Part shown: positions 1-7,649 of the stretch, in pieces | Position numbering within the stretch: position 1 is the first letter of the stretch | Layout of the letters: the number at the start of each line of letters is the position of its first letter | NCBI GenBank assembly: GCA_910588975.1 | Contig: CAJUSE010000003.1 | Location: 37,173-101,172 of the forward strand | Direction: 5' to 3' | Length of the DNA: 64,000 bases | Source of the DNA: an uncultured Oscillospiraceae bacterium | Lineage (GTDB): Bacteria > Bacillota > Clostridia > Oscillospirales > Oscillospiraceae | The notes under the pieces: generated by a model | Seen by the model: only the letters and a program-made list of their open reading frames with translations | Told to the model about the DNA's origin: nothing | Database searches by the model: none | Program-made: the position numbers and the translations under genes

Positions 1-1188
1 CTTTGTCTTTTCCTCAAACTGCGGATTGAGAATTTCTGCAAAACAAGGCTCCAGAATGAACTTCCTCTGCTCCTCATTCCACAACCAATAATTACTATTA
101 TACCAACCGGATATCCCCACCGATGTGACATACCCAAAATCTGTATAGCCGTCAAAGTTGGCATCCACCACATCAGACCAAGGCAGCACCCGTGTTCCCT
201 CTGCCGTCATGGTTTGAAGGGGTGTATCCAAATTATCTTTCGTCCAGACGGAAAATTGGTTTTCCCCGTATTCGCCAAGTTCCACCGTCACCAGCACCGT
301 GCCCAACTTGCCGCCGGTGGGGACTTCAAAGGCGTCGTGGGTGTCGTCTTTTATGGGCCAGACCACCTGGGGCAGTTCTGTGGCCCCGGCGTCGTCCGTA
401 TAAAAACCCACATTCCCCTGAAAGTAGGTTTTTCCGTCCTCCGCCAGCACAACCTCCAGCGTATAGCCCCAGTTGGGGGAATACTGGGCAGACAGATACC
501 GCCCCTTTCTTCCATCGGCCAGCAGGCAGGGAACATCTTCATCTATGGTTCCATTTTCCAATATCTGGGCCACCGACCAGTCATAATCTGCCACCACATC
601 ACGCAGGCGTTTCTGCTCCTCCTGGGAGAGAATGCGGTCCAGTTGGCCAGCGTTGGTGTATTCCGGCTCTCCACGGGTATAAGTTCCCTGAATGCCCACA
701 CCAAATCCAAAACCCAACTGATAATCGACGGCTTCAGTTTCTATAGTTAACGTATCGCTTTCCCATATAAAATTGATCGGAGGTTTTTCCTCTTTCTCAT
801 CATCCTCTACATAATAGCCATATTTCTCCACAACAGCAGTACTCTCCCCAATAAAGCGGGCAGTCGTGGGTGACAGCGTTCCCGAATGGGAGCCATAGTA
901 GCACTCCGCTTTCACCACAAAGCCTTCCGCCGTCTGCTCTGAGATGGTCATACAGGCAGAGCTTTCGCTGTGACAATCGGTGCGGTGCCATTCCCCGGTC
1001 AGATCCGGCCGCTCCATAGCTACTGTAGGATGAGCGGTACTCGGGGCCGGATTGGGGGATGGCGTGGGGGTAGCGGTCACCCCGGGGGTCGGTGTGGGAG
1101 CCGGACTTCCAGAGGGCGGGGCGGTGCAGGCGGAAAGCAGGAGGAGGGCTGTCAGAATGAGGGGCGCTTTTCTCTTTTTATGGGACAT
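1..1188 (-). CDS. Putative lipoprotein, C-terminus beyond left edge
   Basis: The frame from the ATG at 1188 stays open for 396 codons to the window edge, so the C-terminus is missing. Residues 1-21 are a lipoprotein signal peptide: a basic start (MSHKKRK), a hydrophobic stretch (LILTALLLL) and a lipobox ending at Cys21. A Pro/Thr/Ser-rich linker follows to about residue 55. Near residues 340-352 lies a D-x-N-x-D-G-x-x-D loop (DANFDGYTDF), a calcium-loop-like motif known from XAC2610-type secreted proteins. Expected to be anchored to the outer face of the membrane. The ribosome binding site (AGAGGA, 1197-1202) and start codon lie inside a transposase remnant. Function unknown; the export call is firm. 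Confidence 0.8.
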   Translation of the reverse strand, partial: MSHKKRKAPLILTALLLLSACTAPPSGSPAPTPTPGVTATPTPSPNPAPSTAHPTVAMERPDLTGEWHRTDCHSESSACMTISEQTAEGFVVKAECYYGSHSGTLSPTTARFIGESTAVVEKYGYYVEDDEKEEKPPINFIWESDTLTIETEAVDYQLGFGFGVGIQGTYTRGEPEYTNAGQLDRILSQEEQKRLRDVVADYDWSVAQILENGTIDEDVPCLLADGRKGRYLSAQYSPNWGYTLEVVLAEDGKTYFQGNVGFYTDDAGATELPQVVWPIKDDTHDAFEVPTGGKLGTVLVTVELGEYGENQFSVWTKDNLDTPLQTMTAEGTRVLPWSDVVDANFDGYTDFGYVTSVGISGWYNSNYWLWNEEQRKFILEPCFAEILNPQFEEKTK

Positions 1189-1346
1189 AGTATTCGTCCT
1201 CTTTCCATTTCAGCGGGTTGGTGTCGATGTAGGTCCAGATGCAGATGCCCTTTATCCTGGGTGCATATGGTGATGAAATACCACCCTGCGCTGCTATAAT
1301 CCCCGCTGTCCAGCCGCAGGGGCTTTCGCTTTGGAGACTCATTCAT
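1186..1346 (-). pseudogene. Remnant of a REP-associated tyrosine transposase (RAYT)
   Basis: The frame starting at 1346 reads RKPLRLDSGDYSSAGWYFIT then ICTQD, the conserved N-terminus of Y1-type REP-associated transposases. In a different frame about 1186-1240 reads WTYIDTNPLKWKEDEYYV, which matches the conserved C-terminal Y-I-x-x-N-P-x-K-W-x-x-D signature of the same family. The roughly 100 codons that normally lie between, including the HUH motif and catalytic Tyr, are gone and the two ends are out of frame. It is therefore a deletion scar, not an active gene. The neighbouring lipoprotein uses the end of this scar as its ribosome binding site and start. Confidence 0.75.
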
Positions 1347-2245
1347 CTTAATATGCCCAGCTTATCCAAAATGGCCTCTTCACGGGAGCGCATTTGGGCC
1401 TTCATGGGACCTTCGTCCAGGTGGTCATAGCCCAAAAGGTGCAGGACCGAGTGGACGGCCAGGTAGGCTGTCTCCCGAACGGGGCCGTGGCCGTACTCCT
1501 CTCCCTGGCTGCGGATGCGGTCGATGTTCAGCACCATGTCCCCCAGGGGAACCAGGCCAGAGCCGGGCTCGATATCCGCCTCGGTGGGCTTGTCCCCGGG
1601 GGCAAAGTCGAACATGGGAAAACTAAGTACGTCGGTGGGGGCGTCCACCTCCCGCATATCCCGGTTGATGGCCTGGATGCCGGCGTCATCGGTAATGAGT
1701 ACATCCACCTCCCAGGGGGCTGTGACCCCCTCCAGGGAGAGGGCGGCGGGGATGACCCGGCGGAGAAGGTTTTCCAGCTCGGTGGTATTCTCCTCCAAAT
1801 CGGAGGAGAGAATGATCTGATGGGGGTGCAAAGGAACACCGTCCGCCCAGGGGAGCCAGAGGAACAGGTTCATGTCCATGTACTCCCCCTCGGGGGTCTC
1901 GTGAGGGGCGGACTCCTCCCTGAAATTCACCTCGCCCCAGGGGAAAACGGCACTGCCCTGCTCCAGCCCCTGAATGACCCGGCCGGGCAGGCAATAGGTG
2001 ATCTGATACCACAGCTTATCCTCTTTTTCATCCATCTCACAGACATAGGCCGGCTTGGCCGGGGAAACGCACAGCTTGTCCAGCAGCTCCAGCAGCTCCG
2101 CCGGCAGACGGCGCTCCCTGGCCAGGAGGACAAAATTTCGGCAGTGGCCGCAGGTGCAGTCCCACTCTTCAGACTTCTCATACCAGGCCCGGGTGGCTTC
2201 CTCGTCGATCTCCACCTGGAAACCGCCAAAATCGTATTTTTTCAT
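1343..2245 (-). CDS. ybeY: YbeY endoribonuclease fused to an N-terminal Cys-motif domain
   Basis: Residues about 140-300 are a complete YbeY, the metal-dependent endoribonuclease of 16S rRNA maturation and ribosome quality control. The zinc-binding H-x3-H-x5-H signature is His265, His269 and His275 (HSVLHLLGYDH), and DAPTDVLSFP is present. YbeY is normally about 150-170 residues. Here about 138 residues precede it, carrying C-x-C-x2-C (Cys30, 32, 35) followed by RNF, a pattern seen in unannotated Firmicutes proteins that usually stand alone and end near an LPW motif, as here at 131-133. A TTG at 1829-1831 (residue 139) could start a separate YbeY, but no good ribosome binding site precedes it. 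Either a true fusion or two genes joined by loss of a stop. Confidence 0.85.
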   Translation of the reverse strand: MKKYDFGGFQVEIDEEATRAWYEKSEEWDCTCGHCRNFVLLARERRLPAELLELLDKLCVSPAKPAYVCEMDEKEDKLWYQITYCLPGRVIQGLEQGSAVFPWGEVNFREESAPHETPEGEYMDMNLFLWLPWADGVPLHPHQIILSSDLEENTTELENLLRRVIPAALSLEGVTAPWEVDVLITDDAGIQAINRDMREVDAPTDVLSFPMFDFAPGDKPTEADIEPGSGLVPLGDMVLNIDRIRSQGEEYGHGPVRETAYLAVHSVLHLLGYDHLDEGPMKAQMRSREEAILDKLGILR

Positions 2246-2263
2246 GGCGTCCTCTCTCTTTTC

Positions 2264-2581
2264 TCAATCTTTGATCTGTTTTACATCCTCCAGGCGGATG
2301 AGAAGCTCCCGCTGGTTCCGTTTACCCTCGTTGCGGAGAACGTGGGCCCACTCCTCGTCCACGTCCAGCACCTTGCAGCGGGTAGTGCTGTCCCCCTCCC
2401 CTTCATAGAGGGTGATAAACACAGTCTGGCCCACCTTCTCCCGAAGGCGGGGGCCCAGGGCGGCCGCCCCGGCGGGGCGGATGTGGTTTTCCCGGAGGAT
2501 GCGCTCCACCTTCTGCACCTTGGTAAGTGCGGAGATGGCCAAGGCAAAGCCCAAAACACCCATCATTGCAAATGCTTCCAT
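2264..2581 (-). CDS. Small membrane-anchored protein
   Basis: 105 residues. One N-terminal hydrophobic segment (about 5-20, MMGVLGFALAISAL) is followed by a short charged helix and a compact C-terminal domain. The start overlaps the stop of the upstream HTH gene (TGATG), so the two are translationally coupled. Its C-terminal part (V-G-Q-T-V-F-I-T-L-Y-E, then VLDVDEEWAHV, then LLIRLEDVKQI) resembles the C-terminal half of that HTH protein. No known family recognised; membrane topology and coupling are what the sequence shows. Confidence 0.75.
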   Translation of the reverse strand: MEAFAMMGVLGFALAISALTKVQKVERILRENHIRPAGAAALGPRLREKVGQTVFITLYEGEGDSTTRCKVLDVDEEWAHVLRNEGKRNQRELLIRLEDVKQIKD

Positions 2582-3030
2582 CAGCCCTCACCCCCTTCTG
2601 ACAGGAGGGTGACGGTGCGGATGGAGGACAGGGGGATCAGCCGCACATCGTGCTTGTCCTTCTTTTTCCGGAAGAAATCCACGTTGGCCCAGCCGCCGTC
2701 AAAGTCCAGAAGGGTGGCCCAGTCACAGGGGATGTGGCTGTCCTCCTCGTAGAAGGTCAACAGCACCTTTTTCCCCACCACATCCCAGAGCAGGCGGGTC
2801 ACCGGGGAGGGCGGGGTGCCGGGTTGTGTGGTCTCCCCCACCCCCAGCAGGTAGTCGCAGGACACGCCGAAAAGGGCGGCCATGCGGATGATCTTATCCG
2901 TCTCGGGGTAGGCGGTGTCCGACTCCCAGCGGCTCACCGCCTGGCGGGTCACCCCCAGTGTTTCGGCCAGCTGCTCCTGGGTCAGGTTCTGATTTCGCCG
3001 GGCCTTGGCCAGTCTTGCGCCCATACTCAT
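2581..3030 (-). CDS. Xre-family HTH regulator with a C-terminal beta-rich domain
   Basis: 149 residues counted from the ATG at 3030, chosen because GAGGTG lies six bases upstream; a GTG at 3039 lies inside that ribosome binding site. Residues 4-60 are a Cro/C1-type HTH (LAKARRNQNLTQEQLAETLG, then VTRQAVSRWE), so it should bind DNA as a dimer. Residues about 85-145 form a second domain similar to the one in the next gene (VGKKVLLTFYEE, LLDFDGGWANV, LIPLSSIRTV). It sits between phoH and ybeY, where Bacillus has yqfF. Target unknown. Confidence 0.85.
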   Translation of the reverse strand: MSMGARLAKARRNQNLTQEQLAETLGVTRQAVSRWESDTAYPETDKIIRMAALFGVSCDYLLGVGETTQPGTPPSPVTRLLWDVVGKKVLLTFYEEDSHIPCDWATLLDFDGGWANVDFFRKKKDKHDVRLIPLSSIRTVTLLSEGGEG

Positions 3031-3143
3031 TTGTATCACCTCATTCTTATTTGCCCCGGCTGATGGGGCATGAGGTCAATATAGCGGCCGGTCGGACTTT
3101 TGCCCAGGGCCTTGGGGTTTCCCAATGGAACGTTCGGGTTGCG

Positions 3144-4118
3144 TTATCCCTTTTTTGCCTTGCGGCGGGTCTCGTCCTCCTCGTAGGCCTTGATGATCCG
3201 CTGGACGATGACGTGGCGGACCACATCGGCCCCGGTGAGCTGGCAGATGGCGATGTCCTCCACCCCCTTCAGCACCCGCATGGCCTCCCGGAGGCCGCTG
3301 ACCTGGTCGGTGGGCAGGTCAATCTGGGTGATGTCGCCGGTGATGACGATTTTCGACCCAAAGCCCATCCGGGTGAGGAACATCTTCATCTGCTCCCGGG
3401 AGGTGTTCTGGGCCTCGTCCAGAATGATGAAGGAGTCGTCCAGGGTCCGGCCACGCATATAGGCCAGGGGGGCCACCTCGATATTGCCCCGCTCCAGGTA
3501 TTTCTGGTAGGTCTCGGGGCCCAGCATCTCAAAGAGGGCATCGTAGAGAGGGCGCAGGTAGGGGTCCACCTTGGACTGCAGATCGCCGGGGAGGAAGCCC
3601 AGCCGCTCCCCCGCCTCCACGGCGGGCCGGGTGAGGATGATGCGGTTCACCTCACCCGCCCGGAAGGCGGCCACGGCGGCGGCCACGGCCAGGTAGGTCT
3701 TGCCCGTGCCGGCGGGGCCGATGCCCAGGGTCACCAGGTTCTTGCGGATGGCGTCCACGTACCGCTTCTGGCCTATGGTCTTGGACTTGATGGGCTTGCC
3801 TTTGGCGGTGACGCAGAGCACGTCGTTGGAAAACTGGCCGATCTTGTCGGCGTGGCCCGCCTTCACCAGGTTGAGCACATAGCGCACATTCTGTTCGGTG
3901 ATGGTCTCCCCCCGGGCGATGAGCTTCAGAAGGCCCTCTACGGCCTGGGTGGCCTGGAGGACCTTTTCTGCGTCCTCGCCGGAGAGCTTCAGCTCCCCCT
4001 CCCGGTTGACCACCGATACGCCCAGTTCCCGCTCCACGATCTTCATGTTCTCGTCCAGAGAGCCGAAGAGGTTCACCGCCGCCTCCATCCGCTCTACGCT
4101 GATGATCTGTTCTGTCAT
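3144..4118 (-). CDS. phoH: PhoH-family ATPase
   Basis: 324 residues, the usual length. The P-loop is GPAGTGKT at 134-141 and Walker B is IILDEAQN at 231-238. The N-terminal 110 residues are the KH-like region typical of bacterial PhoH. A cytosolic ATPase thought to act in RNA metabolism, commonly next to ybeY. It lies downstream of yqfD (55-base gap) in the order yqfC-yqfD-phoH seen in many spore formers. The start at 4118 is preceded by GGAGAGACC. Confidence 0.95.
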   Translation of the reverse strand: MTEQIISVERMEAAVNLFGSLDENMKIVERELGVSVVNREGELKLSGEDAEKVLQATQAVEGLLKLIARGETITEQNVRYVLNLVKAGHADKIGQFSNDVLCVTAKGKPIKSKTIGQKRYVDAIRKNLVTLGIGPAGTGKTYLAVAAAVAAFRAGEVNRIILTRPAVEAGERLGFLPGDLQSKVDPYLRPLYDALFEMLGPETYQKYLERGNIEVAPLAYMRGRTLDDSFIILDEAQNTSREQMKMFLTRMGFGSKIVITGDITQIDLPTDQVSGLREAMRVLKGVEDIAICQLTGADVVRHVIVQRIIKAYEEDETRRKAKKG

Positions 4119-4173
4119 TGGGGTCTCTCCTTTGTATGAATATAGGGGACATCGGCCCCTGCAAATCGAACCT

Positions 4174-5394
4174 TCAAGTCTCCGGAGCCAACGGCTCCTG
4201 TTCCTGTGGGGCAGGCACGAAGCGCCCCAGCTCCTCGCTGCACTCAGCCGTGAGGGTGACTATCAGCTGTCCCCCCTCCTGCCGGGCGGAAAAGCTGTGG
4301 CTCACCAGCTCCCCTGTCTCTCCCAGCAGGGTCTCCAAGCGGGCCATGAGCTGGCTTTCCAGCATCGTCTGAGCCTGAGCGGGGTCCACCGGGCAGGTGT
4401 CCAGCTCATAGCCCCGGCAGGTCTCCAGCTTCAGGGTGAGCAAAGGCTCCTCCCTGGGCAAAGCCCATATTTGATTTATTTTATCATACCTTGCAAAGGA
4501 AATTCCACTGTTTCCGTAAAAATTCACCCGCTGACCGAAAAATGTGGCCGACCAAAGAGTCTTTTCCTCCCCCGTCCACCGCTTCACCTGGGCGGTGAGG
4601 TCCATGGCGGCGGTGAGGGTCCGCCAGGTGCGCCCCTCTACCCTGCCCATGGCCCGAACGGGCATCCACTCGATGGGCAGGTCGCTATACTGGGGCGGGT
4701 CCAGCTGCACCGAGCCACGGATGAGCACCTCTCCGGGCAGGACGGTGGAGCCCTCCTTCACCGCCGGGTCCCCCGACCACACCTCCATGCCGGTGACCAG
4801 GCCGGGGGCCCGGGCCACAATGTCCCCCAGGAGGGTCTCGTCCACGCTCTCCGGCTCCTCCAGCCGCTCCCGGACCACCACCTGGGCCCGGATGCCATGG
4901 AGGTTCACCGTCATCCAGGACAGGTCAGGCAGGTGGAGCAGGGCGCTGTTGGTCAGCTCCCGGATGCCAAGGTTGGGGCCGTAGACCCCGGGCTTTAACC
5001 CCTGGCGGCGCAGCTCGGCCAGGATGACCTGCCGGGGCACGGTCTCGTTCCCCTCCACGTCCACCACCAACACCACCCGGGAGAGCAGGCACACCGCCGT
5101 CAGAGCCAGGGCCAGCCCGGCCACCAGGGCGTAGCGCCGGCGAAAACGGAGCAGAAAGGGGGGTAGGCCCCTCTTGTTCACCTCCCGAATGGTGCAGCCC
5201 GTCCGCTGGGCCAGCTCCTCCAGCCGGCCCCTGTCCTGCCAGGCCACCGTCAGGCGCAGGGTGGTCTCGTCGGGCTGCTCCGCCCGCCAGAAGGCCACCG
5301 GGGCCTGGGCGCAGAGGTTCAAAAAGCGCTCGGGGAAGGGCCCTGTCACCTCCAGGGCCACACTTCCCCGCAACAGATTTACCAGCCGGCCCAT
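4174..5394 (-). CDS. yqfD: Sporulation protein YqfD
   Basis: 406 residues. The N-terminal region is followed by one transmembrane helix at about 88-111 (ALVAGLALALTAVCLLSRVV) and a large extracytoplasmic domain with the family motif VDVEGNETVP just after the helix. YqfD is a conserved membrane protein of the mother-cell sporulation programme with unknown biochemical role. Only 15 bases follow yqfC, so the two form one unit. Confidence 0.9.
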   Translation of the reverse strand: MGRLVNLLRGSVALEVTGPFPERFLNLCAQAPVAFWRAEQPDETTLRLTVAWQDRGRLEELAQRTGCTIREVNKRGLPPFLLRFRRRYALVAGLALALTAVCLLSRVVLVVDVEGNETVPRQVILAELRRQGLKPGVYGPNLGIRELTNSALLHLPDLSWMTVNLHGIRAQVVVRERLEEPESVDETLLGDIVARAPGLVTGMEVWSGDPAVKEGSTVLPGEVLIRGSVQLDPPQYSDLPIEWMPVRAMGRVEGRTWRTLTAAMDLTAQVKRWTGEEKTLWSATFFGQRVNFYGNSGISFARYDKINQIWALPREEPLLTLKLETCRGYELDTCPVDPAQAQTMLESQLMARLETLLGETGELVSHSFSARQEGGQLIVTLTAECSEELGRFVPAPQEQEPLAPET

Positions 5395-5409
5395 GGCCGT
5401 CCCTCCCTC

Positions 5410-5688
5410 CTATTCCAGCTCAACGGCCGCTATGGTCCCCACGATGTGAAGCTCTCCCAGCCGCATGGCCTTCAGCTCCAGGTCACGGCCCCGGACCCGG
5501 ATGAGCAGAGAGCCGCCGCTGATGAGGATTTCCTCCCTGCCATAGGCCAGGATGCCCCGGTGGTTTTCCATCCGCAGCTCGCTGCGGCCCACCACCTCCA
5601 CCCGAGGCAGACCCATGGCCTGGCCGGGGATGTCAAAGAGCAGGGCGGTGCGCTCCAAAAGGGTCTCCTTTTTTCCGTTTCTCTCCAT
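5410..5688 (-). CDS. yqfC: Sporulation protein YqfC
   Basis: 92 residues, matching the YabP/YqfC family: short, beta-rich, with LPRVEVVG and ILISGGSLLIRVRGRDLELK. First gene of the yqfC-yqfD-phoH unit. Its ribosome binding site (GGGAGGGC, 5695-5702) lies in the 3' arm of a strong hairpin, so translation may be controlled by RNA structure. Confidence 0.9.
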   Translation of the reverse strand: MERNGKKETLLERTALLFDIPGQAMGLPRVEVVGRSELRMENHRGILAYGREEILISGGSLLIRVRGRDLELKAMRLGELHIVGTIAAVELE

Positions 5689-5695
5689 AAAAATG

Positions 5696-5756
5696 CCCTC
5701 CCATTCCCGCTATGTATATGCGGGACGGGAGGGAAAAATCATTGTTCCATTGTATG
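5696..5756 (-). promoter_or_regulatory. yqfC leader: sigma-E-like -10 and SD-sequestering hairpin
   Basis: On the minus strand CATACAAT (5749-5756) matches the -10 consensus of the mother-cell sigma factor SigE, which is known to drive yqfC/yqfD in Bacillus. The -35 is not clear. Downstream, the arms CCCTCCC (RNA 5' side, plus coordinates 5727-5733) and GGGAGGG (5696-5702), with an inner CCCGC/GCGGG pair, form a hairpin that buries the yqfC ribosome binding site. Confidence 0.45.
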
Positions 5757-5768
5757 CAGAAGCGGGGC

Positions 5769-6086
5769 TTAGATCTGGCTGACCCCGGCCTGGCGCAGCC
5801 AGTCCTGGAGCTTTTTGGCGGGGAAGCCGGTAAAGAGATAGCTCTCCCCCGCCCTGCTGTAGACGGTGACCGAGGTGAGCAGAGCCTTTTTCACCGAAAA
5901 GCCCTTGATGTCCGAGATGGGCAGATCCATCTCCAGTCCCACCATGCTGATGTAGAAGCAGGCCCGCCGGTCGGTCACATAGATGGTGCCGCTGAAGGGC
6001 TTGGTGTTGAGAAACTGCCGCTGGTGAAGGGCCATTTGCCCCTTGCCGATAAGGGTCTCGCCGGGTTCCAACTGAAATTTCGCCAT
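5769..6086 (-). CDS. Bacterial PH/GRAM-like domain protein
   Basis: 105 residues with no signal or membrane segment. The pattern GTIYVTDRRACFY followed by LEMDLPISDIKGFSVKKALL is the bacterial pleckstrin-homology/GRAM-like fold, often a membrane-lipid or protein binding module. It has its own consensus sigma-A promoter in which two operator-like palindromes are placed, and it diverges from an HTH gene at 6195. The start at 6086 follows AGGAGGC. Specific role unknown. Confidence 0.7.
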   Translation of the reverse strand: MAKFQLEPGETLIGKGQMALHQRQFLNTKPFSGTIYVTDRRACFYISMVGLEMDLPISDIKGFSVKKALLTSVTVYSRAGESYLFTGFPAKKLQDWLRQAGVSQI

Positions 6087-6110
6087 GATAAATGCCTCCT
6101 ATGTCTTTTA

Positions 6111-6181
6111 TATTGTCCTCTGACAGGACAATATTTTTCCGTTCATAGTATACCCTTAGAATTGTCCTATGTCAAGACAAA
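6111..6181. promoter_or_regulatory. Two operator palindromes in the divergent promoter region
   Basis: Site 1 (6111-6133) is TATTGTCCT, five bases, AGGACAATA: nine-base perfect arms. Site 2 (6161-6181) repeats ATTGTCCT, five bases, then AAGACAAA, an imperfect copy. Centres are about 49 bases apart. Site 2 covers the -35 box and site 1 lies just past the -10 of the minus-strand promoter. This is the geometry of a repressor that loops or blocks; the divergent HTH protein is the obvious candidate. Confidence 0.75.
6147..6175 (-). promoter_or_regulatory. Sigma-A promoter of the PH-domain gene
   Basis: Minus strand: TTGACA (6170-6175), 17-base spacer, TATACT (6147-6152). The -35 is consensus and the -10 one base off. 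It points to the gene starting at 6086. Confidence 0.8.
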
Positions 6182-6194
6182 ACGGAGGGGTCTT

Positions 6195-6446
6195 ATGGCA
6201 CGCATCATCGATGGGAAGCAGATGAACATGATCGGCGGGCGGGTCCGCCAGCTGCGGATAGAGCGAGGGCTCAGCCAGCAAAAGCTGTCTGCCAGGCTGG
6301 AGGTGCTGGCCATCTATATTTGCCGGGGCTCCATCTCCCGCATTGAGGACCGGCGGCGGACAGTTACCGATATTGAGCTTTATGGTTTGGCTCAGGTTTT
6401 GGGGGTGTCCATCGAGAGCCTGTTTGAAACGCCGAAGGAGCCATAA
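6195..6446 (+). CDS. Xre-family HTH regulator, probable local repressor
   Basis: 83 residues from the ATG at 6195, chosen because GGAGGGG ends five bases upstream; longer upstream reading would run through the operators. Nearly the whole protein is an HTH_3 domain: RVRQLRIERGLSQQKLSARL, then ISRIEDRRRTVTDIELYGLA, then GVSIESLF. Likely binds the two palindromes in its own upstream region and controls both itself and the divergent PH-domain gene. That link is inference from position. Confidence 0.85.
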   Translation: MARIIDGKQMNMIGGRVRQLRIERGLSQQKLSARLEVLAIYICRGSISRIEDRRRTVTDIELYGLAQVLGVSIESLFETPKEP

Positions 6447-6448
6447 AC

Positions 6449-6487
6449 AAAAAGTGTGGACAGCCTGAGTGCTGTCCACACTTTTTT
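6449..6487. terminator. Bidirectional terminator between HTH gene and cca
   Basis: Perfect 16-base arms (AAAAAGTGTGGACAGC, loop CTGAGT) flanked by an A-run and a T-run, so it works for both converging genes. Confidence 0.9.
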
Positions 6488-6543
6488 ATACCGCTGCTCG
6501 TGGCATCGGAAGAAAGGAAGGGGGCGAGACCTCCTGTGGGACA

Positions 6544-7536
6544 TCACAAAAGCGGGAGCAGCTTTTCCCTTGTGTTGTCCTCCGGATGGTCCAGCACATG
6601 GAGGGCCAGCTTTTTCTGGGCGGCGCTGATGGCCGGGCCACGGAGCCCCAGGGCCATGAGGTCGGCAGGGCGCAGGGCCAGGGTGGGGATGAGCTCGCTC
6701 TCCGGGTGCTCCACCCCCCGGCGGAGGGAGCGCTCCACAGGCAGGGCGGTGATGGGAAAGCCGGTGGCGGCGCAGAAGCCCCGCCAGCGGGGGTTTTTCT
6801 CCGGGGGAAGCTGGGACAGGGCAGACAGGTCGAAAGGCTCCGGGAAGGGGTAGAGGTGGCTCAAAAGGCCCAGGCGGATCATCTCCCCTGCCAGCTCAGG
6901 CCGGGGGGAGAGCAGGGTCTTTTCCAGCTCCGCCTTTACCCGCTCCCCCGAGACAAGGGCCACCCGGCGGCCGTTCCGGGCCATGGCGGCGTGGGTATGC
7001 TCCTCTATTTCAAAGCCCAGCTGGGCGGCGAAGCGCACCCCCCGGAGCATTCGCAGAGCGTCCTCGGCAAAGCGCCGGTCGGGGTCGCCCACGCAGCGGA
7101 TCTGTTTCTTTTTCAGGTCTGCTTGTCCTCCAAAGGGGTCGATGACCTCCCCGGCGGGGCCAAGAGCCATGGCGTTGACGGTGAAGTCCCGGCGGCTTAA
7201 ATCATCTTGTAACGTGACCCCGAAGGCCACGGCGTCTGGGTGACGGCCATCGGCATAGCCCCCCTCGGAGCGGAAGGTGGTGACCTCCACCGGCCCGGTA
7301 GGGGTGGGCACGGTGACCGTGCCGTGCTGGAGGCCGGTGGGCACCGCCTGGGGGAAGAGCTCCAGGACGGTCTGGGGCAGGGCGGCGGTGCACAGGTCCA
7401 CATCTCCGGGTCTGCGGCCAAGCAGCAGATCCCGGACGCAGCCCCCCACCGGATAGCTCTCCCAGCCCGCCCGGCGCAGGGTGTCCAGACAGTCCACCGC
7501 CCCCGGGTGCAGGGCCTTTTTCCAGTTGTCCATCAT
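6544..7536 (-). CDS. cca: CCA-adding tRNA nucleotidyltransferase
   Basis: 330 residues from the ATG at 7536, preceded by GGGGGGAGCG; an upstream TTG at 7569 lacks a ribosome binding site. Class II nucleotidyltransferase: GG at 31-32, D-x-D catalytic pair at 45-47 (GDVDL), RRDFTVNAMA, and the RNA-binding region with FAEDALRMLRGVRFAAQLGF. Adds or repairs the 3' CCA of tRNAs. No HD domain is visible after the core and the length is on the short side. Single gene, divergent from murC. Confidence 0.93.
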   Translation of the reverse strand: MMDNWKKALHPGAVDCLDTLRRAGWESYPVGGCVRDLLLGRRPGDVDLCTAALPQTVLELFPQAVPTGLQHGTVTVPTPTGPVEVTTFRSEGGYADGRHPDAVAFGVTLQDDLSRRDFTVNAMALGPAGEVIDPFGGQADLKKKQIRCVGDPDRRFAEDALRMLRGVRFAAQLGFEIEEHTHAAMARNGRRVALVSGERVKAELEKTLLSPRPELAGEMIRLGLLSHLYPFPEPFDLSALSQLPPEKNPRWRGFCAATGFPITALPVERSLRRGVEHPESELIPTLALRPADLMALGLRGPAISAAQKKLALHVLDHPEDNTREKLLPLL

Positions 7537-7586
7537 GTCCGCTCCCCCCTTGGGTATATCCCGACCCAAAACTGTATAGAATTACC

Positions 7587-7615
7587 TTGCCATTTGTCCC
7601 CAAATGCAGTATAAT
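7587..7615 (+). promoter_or_regulatory. Sigma-A promoter of murC
   Basis: TTGCCA (7587-7592), 17 bases, TATAAT (7610-7615), about 35 bases before the murC start. Confidence 0.8.
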
Positions 7616-7649
7616 TAAGTGTTAAAATGTGAAAAAAGGTTGTGTTTTT

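Noticed and set aside
1394..2752. Long open frame on plus
   Set aside because: Lies antisense to ybeY and neighbours; low-complexity His/Gly/Leu/Gln composition typical of shadows in GC-rich genes.
4132..4166. Third REP copy (GGGGACATCGGCCCC)
   Set aside because: Lacks the CAGAGCGGGC flank and has a poorer stem; could be chance.
7537..7569. Upstream TTG start of cca
   Set aside because: No ribosome binding site; ATG at 7536 has one and matches the family start.
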